This document shows positions 35,015 to 47,000 of a DNA stretch of 64,000 nucleotides, piece by piece. The position numbers were made by a program, and so were the translations under genes. Source of the stretch: Mnemiopsis leidyi (taxonomy: Eukaryota > Ctenophora > Tentaculata > Lobata > Bolinopsidae); assembly GCA_000226015.1 (NCBI GenBank), contig JH152834.1, positions 73,155 to 137,154 of the forward strand. The letters run 5' to 3'. The stretch's first letter is position 1. Every line of letters begins with the position of its first letter. Below the pieces are notes generated by a model. That model was not told where the DNA came from. It ran no database searches and worked only from the letters and a program-made list of their open reading frames with translations.

Positions 35015-38000
35015 CCTCAATATTGTAGTCTCACTAATAATCACTTAATTACGGAATTAATCATCTTCATCGTATACAGTTCTAGAAAGACGGTAGTTTC
35101 GTGTGATATTCTTGTCGTTTTGTCTTTTTGAGTGTTGCGTAACTGTGAGTGTGTCCCTTCACAATCTGGTCAAACTTGAACTTCAATATAATACGATTGT
35201 GCGATGAATGTCTTGTGGACATTTTATTGAGCTTTTTCGTGTGGCTCACATTTGTTGTCGCTTGTTGGTAGTCGCTTTCTTGCTCAGTAGAATGTTCGTG
35301 TGAAAGTTGTGAAATAAGTCAACAGTTTTTAGACTTACACGACTGTGCCTAGTTGTCCCTCACTGGAATCACTTTCTCAAAAACTCAACAACGATCTCTT
35401 AACTCGTCCTTAAGTTTAAATGTTTCTATGGCAGGTTCTTCATGACAGATCTAAATTTTCATTTCTTATGGTCCATATTTTTGTTTGAAAGTACTTTATA
35501 GTAATTTAAAACCTAATTCGGACTTAAAAGGTTTTGTATGTAAAGTAAAAAGAACTCCAAATCATGAGAGTTACATTGATCCTGTTCTCGTGTTTATTGC
35601 CACTAGTTTCTTCATTAGCTTGCCAGGAATGTACCACTTCAATACCTAGTGTTAAAGGTAACTATCCTTTATCATCTGTTCTTAATTAAAAAGACTAAGA
35701 ATAACTGAAAGTTAAAAAGAGAATACTAGAATTCTTGTAAAGAGATTAAGAACAACTGACAGTTATTTAAAAGAGAATACTGGAATTAAGAACAACTGAA
35801 AGTTATAACAACTACTAGAATTAACAACTACTGAAAGTTAAAGAGAGACCTCTAGAATTCTTCTAAACTCTAAACCGTTGTGCGTCACCCAGGTTGTTTG
35901 GAAGAAGGTGACTGTGGTGCCTGCAGCAATGCTACTGATCAGTCTACGTATTGTACTAAAGGAGATTCTTGTATCACTCTTATCTATACGTGAGATGTTT
36001 TCTTCAGAGTCACAGACTGTTCTCTTCAGAGTTCTTCCTAACTTACGTACTTACTGACTTACACGAAAGTTTCTTATCGTACTTACTTAGCGTTATAAAT
36101 ATAGTGCAAGAATCTGTGTGTAACAAAGCATTCCACAGGAACGACAAGGAAACGAAGATAATCAAAACGTGTGGAAATAGTCAGACTAACCCCTTCTCTT
36201 ACTGCGACTCTTTGAGTACGCACCACAGCAAGCTGGGAATATGTAAGCTTATTTAGCTTCTTTGTTCGGGTTTCTATTAGACTGCTTGTAACAGCTGTAT
36301 AAGCTATAAATCTTGGTAAGCTAAAAATCTTCGTAAGCTTTAAATCTTGGTAAGCTTTCTAAATCTTGACAACGAAAAGGTATAATGTCGCTCTACGTCT
36401 GCTGCTATAATTGACATTCTACATGTACTATTCCAGGTAACACATGGCTGTGCTATTATCCACTGTGTAACGGAGCGTACAATCCCGTATACTCCAACTA
36501 TCTGTATCTGAGTATACTGCCTATGTTACTACTTGTTCCTACTTAATGATCCTCACTTCTTTTGTTTATAATTTGAATATTGTTGTAAATTTTGGGAACC
36601 TGATGCCTGAAAAGGTTCAGGAATTCATTGAACTTGCTTAAATGAGATAGTTGATATTTCAACCTGTTAAAGACAAGTTTAAACAAGACTCAAGTGGTGA
36701 AAGCGTTGAATGTTGACTTTCTTTCTCATTTATTTAATAGTTTGGACTTTTATTTGTTTCAGAAATGATTTGGTTAAGCCGTTCTAGTTATCAAGTTATT
36801 CCCCTCGTCCCTTGTTTCTGTAAGCTATTCAAAAAGAAGCTTTCTATAGTACAACAATGCAAGATACATTCTATCTTTAAAACAAATGCTTTCAATTAAA
36901 GGATATACGTTTGATCCCGGGAATGATTAAACATCTTCCTGAAAAACAGTATTGGGTTTGAATTAAAGTCGGAAAACACCCTACCTGTTCCCTGGGTAGA
37001 GCACCACGCCCAAATATAGGTTCTAGGAAGACCCACTTTCTCTGTATCTGATTGAGATCATGTAGATAGGAGTCTAGAGAGGCCAGTCTCGTCTCCCACA
37101 GTCCTGCTTTATCCGCAAATCCTACATCGAGATATCATCATTCATCAGGACTAGGTAATTTACTTCTGGTAAAACACAGCTACGATACAGTAAAAACAGT
37201 TAAAGAAGTAAAAAATCTACGGAGAACATTGCAGCGTATGCTGACAGGTTACCTTTAAAGTAAGGGCTGTCTTTCAATGACTGAAGTAAAGATTGGTGAT
37301 CTCCAACTTGAGTTAGCATTTCCTTCCAGTCCTTGATGATCTGAACTTCCAGACCGTTTGTGTCCTCGTATTTGGACAAGGAGAACACAGCTCCAGCTCC
37401 CCATACCTGTACAGAGTTGAAGGTTTATGTACAGAACAATAATTATCGTATGACTATGATGTAGTAGAAACTAGGAAGTGTAAACTAGAAAGTATAAACA
37501 GTACGACTATCTAGTATTCACCGAACTTTGTTTCTATAATACGGCTCCTGATCAGTTCTTACTTCTTATTATCAGTAACTTTACAACATCACTTCTAGAT
37601 TATTGCAAAGTAGACATTCCTGTACTTTACAAATTAAATAAACCTCGAGTTCTGTAAGAGCGTCCCTAATAGAGACCTCCCCCTGAGCCCTGCTGTTCAG
37701 CTCCTTCAGTGCATCCACGTTCTCGATAATCTTGTCAGACATGCTCAGCAGTTCCGATACTCTGAGTTTAGCGATATCCGTTGTTCGGGGCAAACCTGGG
37801 GCAGGGACAAGTTACGATATAGTCCGAAGTATAAACCCCCTGATAAAACAGGGGGTTTTGTCTATCAAACCCCGTTAGCGTAATGAGGTGAACTAAGGGG
37901 GATTACGTACAAAATTAAAGAAAAAGTACCGATATTTTTAGCTTATCATTTGTCAAGTTTTGGCGCCCCAAAAATACCATTCTCTATAATTGAAGCTGGT

Positions 38001-41000
38001 ATATAAAATCTTGTTTGATACAAATTAGACTTAGTAACAAACAAACCTATGATTCTGTAAAGTTCTACCCAGTGATTATTGGAGAGATGTTCTCCCCTGA
38101 CGTACTTCAAATACGGTATCACATCTTGCGTCTTCTCTATCTGGAGATCAATACAGTGTTTTACTGAGACAGGATAATTGAGAGGTGATTAACTCATAGA
38201 AAAATTGAAAATTAAATATTCAAATCGGAATGTTGTGTCTCCTCAACGAAAAAATGCACCTCATTAGTATAAAAATGAAAGAAGAAGATAAACCAGTCCA
38301 AGTCGATGAACAACAAACCTCCTTCTGAATCTTAACAATCATGGGAGTTGGCTCCCCCTGAGCCTTTATCTCATTTCTCATCTTCTCCGACCAAGATATC
38401 ATCAGATCTTCAAGCTGGTGTAGAGACCCTCTAAACGATACCCAGTCTTCTTGAACCAGCTTCTTCAGTTCACTACTGTACGCCTCGTACAGCGACCACA
38501 TCTTCTCCTGGAGTAGATATGGGATATTAACAGGAGGACTTAGTGTGACCAGGTGAGGGGATAGTGGGATGGTTTTAGTGAAATATTTTTTACTTTGTTT
38601 AGATATGGTGTTAGTTTCATCCGTCAAAGCTATCATAATCTCATTAACCTGTATTAGTATCTTGTGGAATGAAAGAAAACCTCTGAATCATCTCGATATT
38701 TAATCTGCTTTTTCCAGACGAAATTAAAAGCCAATAACTCAAACTTACATGTTCTGATATTTGCGAGTCGAGCTGATCAATGGAGTCAGAGGGAGGCGGT
38801 GTTAAACCGAAATGTTCACATTCCTCAACAATCTTGACATAGGCCTCATTCACTTCTTTAAACTCTTCCCGTCTTTCCTTTAGTCCTTCTATCGTTTTCT
38901 GAAGATTTAACAATTAACGTTCGAGTTTTTCTATCAAAGAGTAACAATTTTCTAACTTGTTGGAAGTTAACTTTAGGTACTTCGTGCGAATTTGAAAGTA
39001 TCATTCAGTATTTCCTATCACAAACCCGCCACAATACTACATTCGCTCTCATTGTTCTGAGAAATTCACTCTACTTCCACTCGCATCAATGATTAATGCC
39101 ACTTCACCAAACTGGTAAAATTTAGTAACAGTAGCCATGAAGAATTCTCTTTAGTTTGGGATATAGATTTAGTTAACAGAGGAATCCGTCAACTGACCTT
39201 GATTGAACTTTCGACTCTAATATGATGTTAATTGACCAGCACTATTTGAAGCGCATTTAGCGTTACAGATACCTGCTTAAGATAAGGCAAAAGTTAAGTT
39301 AAGGCAGAAGATGAATATCTTAAATTTTCATACTTAGATTAAGATATCTATTTCAAAAGAGAGTATTTAGAAATGCGAGGTTCCAATGTTCAGTGTCAAG
39401 TCTCCTCTGGGTTGCTGGTATAGTAATAAGGGTTTTGACTTTTGCGATCTCTTTTGGTCGGCTCAGCCGAAAGAACTTGAAACGGGGACTAAGGGTTAAA
39501 TAGGGAGTCCGGAGTGTGCGGTTAAAAGACCAAGAGTTTTTCTCGTAGCCTCAGAAGTTCCAAGATTCAACAAAACTGCCTGGGATCTAATAGAACCAAT
39601 CCAGATAAAAGGTAAATTATCCAATCTGATTACAACAAGGCTTATACTCTTAACTCTTGAGCAATACCAATGCCGGTTATAAAATACTGATAGGTAAAAT
39701 TCTATGGTGATTTTGACCTCAGCAACACATTTTGTGAAAAGGTACCAATGGAATGAGCATGAATCGATTTGGATGGCACCAATGGTCGCCAAATGGGCAA
39801 ATTGCCCTTAGTCCCTCACAATGCATTTTATTTTCGGAGAACATTCGCTTTGAATGACTTGAGGGTCGGACAAAGTCAAGCTATGCTTTGCTCTAAGAGA
39901 TCACCTGGACACAAAATGTTAACTTAGGTACAGTTCGTCAGATCAAGCTCTCACAGTAAATTTGGATTTAGTCGTGGTCAGACAATAAACAATTAATGAT
40001 TATCCTGTCTAGTTTTCAAATCCCAAGCTCCCTAGCTCTGCAAAATAAGGAGATCAAAAAAGGTAGGTTTGTCCAACCATTTTGAAATGGTAATACGTTT
40101 ACATCAAGGAGCAGTTGATCTAGCATTTTTTATGGGGTCATGTGATTACTGGGTCCACATGGTTGCGGGCTGCTCTCAGTCACTCTATAATTTGATCATT
40201 TTGTTTGATGCTCCATAGCCCTCAGAATTTTAGGAACCATTGTTTGATGAAGTTGGCATAACATGTGATATAGTTTTCTGTGTGAGATAACATTCTATTG
40301 TATATTGCCAGCCGATTTGTCGCTATAATTCCATCCTTGAATAAACTTATCTAAGTGGCTTTTTGATTCTGTAACATGAGTGATCGCATAATTTTTCTTG
40401 TGTGCAAATATTGACCGAATATTAATTTACTTACTTTATTCGATCATCAAAGCTCCAAACATGTTAAAGGAGTAAGGAGTAGGGAGTAAGGGGAAGAAGT
40501 AAAGTCACTTGAAATGGCGCATCGTCGTCCCTCACGAAGAAGCTCTCTGGTCTTACTCTGGCTTATAATCACCGATTCAGGAAAAGGTAGGGGTACTTAA
40601 GTAACATGATCGAGACCCCTCCTCTATGTGTCATTTTATACAAGGGTGACCAAGTACTTACCAAGTACTGAACACTGACTTACTGCTCAAATTTAAAATT
40701 TTCTTGGTTAATTGTTACCTCTGTTTTTAATAATTTTCAACGGCTGAAATCAGCTATTTCACTAAACTTTTACGGACTTGGTTACTTAGAGTGCAGCAGA
40801 GCTGTGTTGGAATGAAACTAAACTCGACACTACACAGGGTGGAAAGCGGTAGAACGGGGAGTTAAATTTGACCACGATCTGGAGAAATACCCTCTGTACA
40901 TAAAGAGTAAGAGTGTGGTGGAAAGTGGAGATAAAATAATCGTTATGTTCCCAGGGGCAGGGGGACTTAATATCGTTAACCGTTTGCCAAACGGCGGTTA

Positions 41001-44000
41001 CTATCTCTTTGATTGCACCGGAGATGGCTATTACAAACGGTTCTTAAACCCTATCCCGTTAGCTGAAGAAAAGATCTGGAAAATCACCTTGAAGAAAACC
41101 TCGGTTATCAGAATTGTAATCCAGTGTAACGAAGTGGAGGTTGTCAACAAAACGATATCTAACTCAACATGCGGAACAGATCCAGCTCCCTGGAGCAGGG
41201 ACGTGGAGGAAGTAATGTTTCAAAGATCGGATACAGCCTCTGATTATTATGCGAAATTTTATCAAGGTAATACTGATATATTTCATTTGATGTGACTGTA
41301 AGTAAGTTTACTAGAAAGAAATAGGAAACCAGGGGCTAAGGGTTTGAGGAAAGGGGCAAGGTTCGTCGTACCTAGTTTTGTAAACATAAATTATAACTCA
41401 GATATCTATTTCCTCATTCATATTTCTGCACTTCAACAAAATTTGTAAATGCAAACTATCATCATATGAAAACTAAATATATTTAAGAAGCGCAAATGAT
41501 TATAGAAGGGTCACAAACAAATTGTTCTTGAGAGTCTAACTAACCGCCGCATCGCCCTCCAAGTCGACGTTCTTTGGTCTGAGCTGGTTCCAGCGCGCAG
41601 TAAACTTAGCGAGCTGACTTGCAAACTTCTTGACGTGAGACTTCGTGTTTCCTCGCATAACTTCCACCTGCGAGACAATATGTTTCTTAACTGTGATCAT
41701 GACAAACTCTAGATATAAGTCTTAGTTTGTCAAATACTTTTTGTAGTTCTGCTATCTTTATAGTAGTACTACTACTTTATAGTTGATCTATTTAAGAATT
41801 TCTAATAATAAAGTGACAATTTTATTTAAAAATTGTGAGATCCCATGTTTGTCGTCAAGTTTTCTTTAAAGCAAGATGTTCACCTGCTCCTTTATCATGA
41901 GCTCGTGACTTTCAATCAGAAGTTCTAATTTATCCCACTTTGTCTGCAGTTCGGAGATCTGTTCCACCCCGCTACCAGCCACACTTCTAAGTAGTCTGTT
42001 CTTTGTCTCCGCTTCCTGAAGTAGATTAAAAGTTTAAGTAGATTTAGAGTAGATTTAGAGTAGATTTGGTCATGAGAACTTGATGTCCGGGATGGATGAA
42101 TCAAGTCGATATTCCAGAGTCAAAGAAGTACATACACCATTATGTAGTTGATTCAAATTGTGATACCAAATAAAATAAAGAACAGAATTTCTGGGGAGGT
42201 GTCACAAATTACAAACCCCATTTCTCAAAATGTTGACTTACATTTGTTTTTGGAGGTCAACCGATAAATTTTAAGAAATGAGGCGCAAAATCTTGGAAAA
42301 TTTAAGACACTTCTCCAGAAATACCGTTATTCATTAAAGATTCAAAGCTTTTATTAAAAAACTGGTATACCTTGAATAGAGGTTGTACGGTGGGCTTGTT
42401 GGCAGTTAACTGAGCGTGTTCCTTGTTTGCTGCTCCCACTTCCTCAACCTGAAATACACCACAGTTCCACAGCTAATTCATATAGACTGTTTGGACTGTA
42501 TGTTATATATAGTAAATTGTATAAAAGTATAAAGGTAAGGGAAATGCAGATAAGACAGCGATGCTCAACAGCAATTCTGTCAGTTGTACCCTAACTTCAC
42601 GAACTGACGCGACGGTTTATGTACATAACGGTTTGTGTACATGTACTTACGGTTTGTGTACAGGTACTTACGGTTTGTGGGCGGGTGGTGAGCGTGTCCA
42701 TGCCGTCAGTAATGAACTTGTCAATAGTGCTAATATCAGACATGGCACTCCGTCTCAAAGTTAGGAGTAGGGTATCCATCAGAGTCTGGATGTGATCGTC
42801 TATTGTAGCTTTTACCGGAGCTGTACTTACGGTCAGGCAGTCCACTTTTATCTCACTGAGAACAAAATGTTGCGTGTTATTCATGTTTGTAGTCGCCCTT
42901 GAAGCAGACTTCCCCCGGTGCTACCCTTGCCCAAAACAACATCAGAGTGGCACCAAAGTAAGTAAATAGTTGTCACATATAGTTTCTTGCAATCCTATCA
43001 TTAAAATCCAATCATCAAAAGCGTGACTGTTACACTAAATCTGAACGTAGAGTCTCACAAACGACAGAATCACACTGGGAAGATCTCAAAACTATACCTA
43101 GGTAGGCGTTCTGCTTCCCTTCCTTTCTGCTTCAGAGCTTTAAAGTTAAGTTCCCAATCAGCAGTAGAAGTCAGAGTTTCCCCGATCATCAGTTCCAAGT
43201 CTATGTTTCCTAGAACTACCCACGGTTTGAACTGATCCAGGACTTTGCTGAGTCTCTGAGGTGGGATCAGGGAATTAAAATTTTGTATGAACTGATAGAC
43301 TTGTTTTCTCATTATCGATGAAGTATTTACTAAGCGCACTAGGGAAACAACTTAAGGGTCAGGAAGTTAGGAGAGGGTGATGGAATACCTGGAAAAGCAG
43401 TTCTGCTTTAGAGTAAACAGTGTAGAAATGTGCAGCATTCCTGTCGATAATAGCTGGGAAAATTACTTTTCCGTCGTCGTTGCTGTAAGAAATAAAGTAT
43501 TTAAGAAGAGGGTAAAATTTGTTCAACATAAATACAATTTGATGAAGCTGTAACGTTTAATTGAAGTTATCATGTCCACACTAGTAGTGTATCACATGAC
43601 TGACCTGATGGGAGCATCAAGTCCTTTAAAGTGGTTTGGAATACAGAGGAACTTTTTCATCTCACGATAATACTTCGCTTTGACTTCCTCCAGGGGCGGC
43701 CTGAATCCTAACTGTCCTTGTCTATATACGATCTGTAGGATAGAGACGTCGATAACGGACAGTTTTTATATAGCTGTTAAAAAGTAGACGATTTTATTCT
43801 ATCATAGTAGTCAATAATAGTACCTCAGTTTCTGAAATTTCTTTCTTCCATATCGATCAAATCTGATTACTGTACGTTTAAAGATTGGATATGATGAACG
43901 TGTAACATGATCATTTCAAACCTCAATCTTTATTTCTGACAAATTATTGTTGAGGTTCTCCAGTCCCATCTGATACTGATGTTCCAGAGCTTTGTACAGT

Positions 44001-47000
44001 TGTCTGTCCCAATGTATTCTCCACGGCCTCATGTTATCTTTAGAGAAACCTGAGAATAAAGATAGTAAAGTTCAAACTCTTAAAAAACTCTTGAAATAAT
44101 TCTCGCAACTCACAACGTCAAATTTGGTAGATTGGTAGAACTTGTTGACAAAGTTTAGCTGAATTCCCGAATGTCATCCTAATAAAAAGTTACTGTGAGT
44201 ATAAACTTTACTTTAAGTGTTTAGTGTAAAATGAAATGACAGTGCCAGGTAACCTTGCTGATGAAGTGTAGTCATGATCCCTCGAATCTCGTTGAGACTT
44301 TCCTTCCACCTCATCTGTTGTCTCAACAATTCTATAGTCATCAGGTTTACCACCTGTACAGTTTACAATTTATATATCACTAAAATATAGTTTACACTGA
44401 ACGTTACACGCCTTCTTATTCCAAATACACACCTAAGATATCGTTTTCAAAATGGATTTGTACTCAATCATATAATGTTTAAATTTCATCCAGTGCAGTG
44501 AAGAATCTGATGAAGAACAAAGCAGGACCTTGTCAGCGATATCGAAGTGACACTTCCTGAGTTTTCTGTTCTCAATAGTGAGTCTGTCAGCAGCGCTCTG
44601 TAGTCTATTTATGTAGGATTCAAGCTCGGCTGGGTTGTCCCACGTGACCTGTTGGAGGGGAACATTCGTTAACATTGTTATCTATTTAGAAATGTTATAT
44701 CAACATCAGATCACAAGTGTCAAATTTGGGTTTAAAAATTAAGTAAGGTTATCGCTGGAATTGTTCATAGTTCATAAGTGAAGAAATAATTTAAAGGTCA
44801 TCGAAAGATCCCTGAAAGCTTTACTTAAACCCTATATTTAAATGTCATCCGGAACAGAAAGATCCCTGAACTCCTGACTGACCTGAACTTTGTTGCTCTT
44901 TCCCTTGACTCCAGGTTTAGGATTCTTGATAGTCTCCTCAAAACTTACTGCACTGTCCAACATCATGAGTTTCTGACACTCTAACATTTGTTCGTCTATT
45001 GAGTTGTAGAAATTCTCCACCTGCCATGGTCACCATCAGAACCTTAACTAAGTTTATTACTATTTAACTAGAAAACTGAGTCGAGTAATTTGCAGATTCT
45101 AATAATTCCAGAAACTTTGAAGGAATCGGTTAATCAGGGGGATGGGGTAAGATTACCATAATTTTTTTACCATTTGGCCTACGTCCGGGTGTTATCGTTA
45201 AGGTCAAATGACAGTGACCATGGTCAAACTTTTTATATTGCTGCGGTCATGGTCAAGTTTCTTCACCATGCAGACTATGTGGCAAATTCCAGGGTGTCAT
45301 GGTCACGGTTAGTGCCGTACCCCCTCCCCTAATCACATTTACATTTACTGGTCTTCTAGACGCCTTGAAGGCTTATCAATATCCCATGGTAACGAAACCT
45401 CCCCAGGGATAATACACTCACTAGTCACTACAATACAATAAACTTAGTTACTACACCTGTTTAAGAACAACGCCGTGTCGATAGAACTTCTGAGCGGTAG
45501 CTGCAACTTTTTGTATCTTGGTAGGGATGACAAAGCCGAGTGCAGTTAGCTGTCTTACTTCTCTCAGTAGAGATACCAGTCTCTCGCTGTAAAACACTCG
45601 CAGTTTACCTGGGCAAGGATTTTGTTATTTTTTAGTCATGTTTTTCGGAAAATATGTTATTACATCGAAAACTTCTCTCCTCCCACCCAATTAATGCTAT
45701 TCATTTGATAATTCGTAATAGGATACGACAGAACGACCTCACATATAACTGCCTTACCGTCCGAGTGTGAGAGGTCCATAAGTTTTCCTCCCATCTGTAG
45801 AGCTAGTGGGTTTTCTCTGTCTTCTAGCAGATTCTCCACTTCGTTTACCCACAACTCAACCTGCAAGTCAGCAGTATAGAACTCTTAGATATAAACTAAT
45901 CGGATATGCAGCCGAGAAAGTACCTTAGACCCTTTCAATGGTCCTTTAATAAAGTAGTACCTAGCTCTTCAGCTTGTCTTGTTAGCTACCTCCCCAGTAA
46001 CCAGGTTCACATACCTGCTCGTTCATATAAGCAGACATCTCCTGCTGGAGAGCTCCACACTCCCCGGTAAAACTCTGGAAACCCTGGAGATCACCCAGGA
46101 TGTTAACAGCAGTAGTGTTTGTGTCAGCTACTCGTCCTATCAGCTGCCTCACCCACACAACCACGTTTATCAGTTCGGGGAGATTCTTCCCGGTCTGTAT
46201 CGTGCTCTTGTCTTTACCGTAACCTGGAACAGAACATGTAATCATCATGGTAATAGTCCGAGGATGTAACCTGGATTAGAACATGTCATGGGAGGATGCC
46301 CTGCGGTAATCAAGTTCACCACATTTTTAGATTAAAGGGATGTTAGATCAAGTATAAATTGTCTCAGATTGTACGTTGTTTAAGCAACGAAGTAATGATT
46401 TTAAATTCGCGTACATTAAACAATCAAATACCTGATGTTCGCTTGCTAAACTCGTCCTTCAACGAGCGGACATAAGTTAGGAGCTGTGCGAGGAGAGTTT
46501 CACGTTCTGCAACAAGCTCGTCTCTTACAGCAGGTCTCATCACTAACTCTCTGTATCTGGAGGTGAACATGGGGTGAGATAAGGGGGAGAGGAGGGGAAG
46601 AGAAAAGGTGAGAGAAGGGTGAGAGAGTGGTGAGAGAGTGGTGAGAGAGGTAGTGGGGAAGGGTGAGACACTTCTGGGCCAGGAAGGCCGAGGCGGTAGG
46701 AATCAGGCTTCTGAGCAATTTTGCTAGAAATCATTCAGGCTGATACAAAAGATACAAACAATACACACAGACATAAAACCTTTGAAACTCTCTTAGAAGT
46801 TGATGAGGCTGAGCCCCTATCTCGTGGAAATGTTTCTTAAGTTTCCCTGATATTTTCTTCTCTGCAGGTACCATACCTAGAGGATGGAATGTAGAGTTAA
46901 GCTAAAGTAAGTTGTTTTTCTCTTTACTCGCTATGTAGGTCACGTGATCAGAGTTTACTATGCACAATCCGGTAAGCTGTGACGTTCAATCATCAAGCTG

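Noticed and set aside
34739-35131. Open frames of Tyr-Ile repeats
   Set aside because: They are translations of the (TA)n tract and the N gap.
43256-43339. Longer DYNC2H1 exon 20 including a further 28 residues upstream
   Set aside because: An in-frame acceptor (CCCACCTCAG) at 43256 gives the same length as the human protein at this position; the extra residues have no counterpart.
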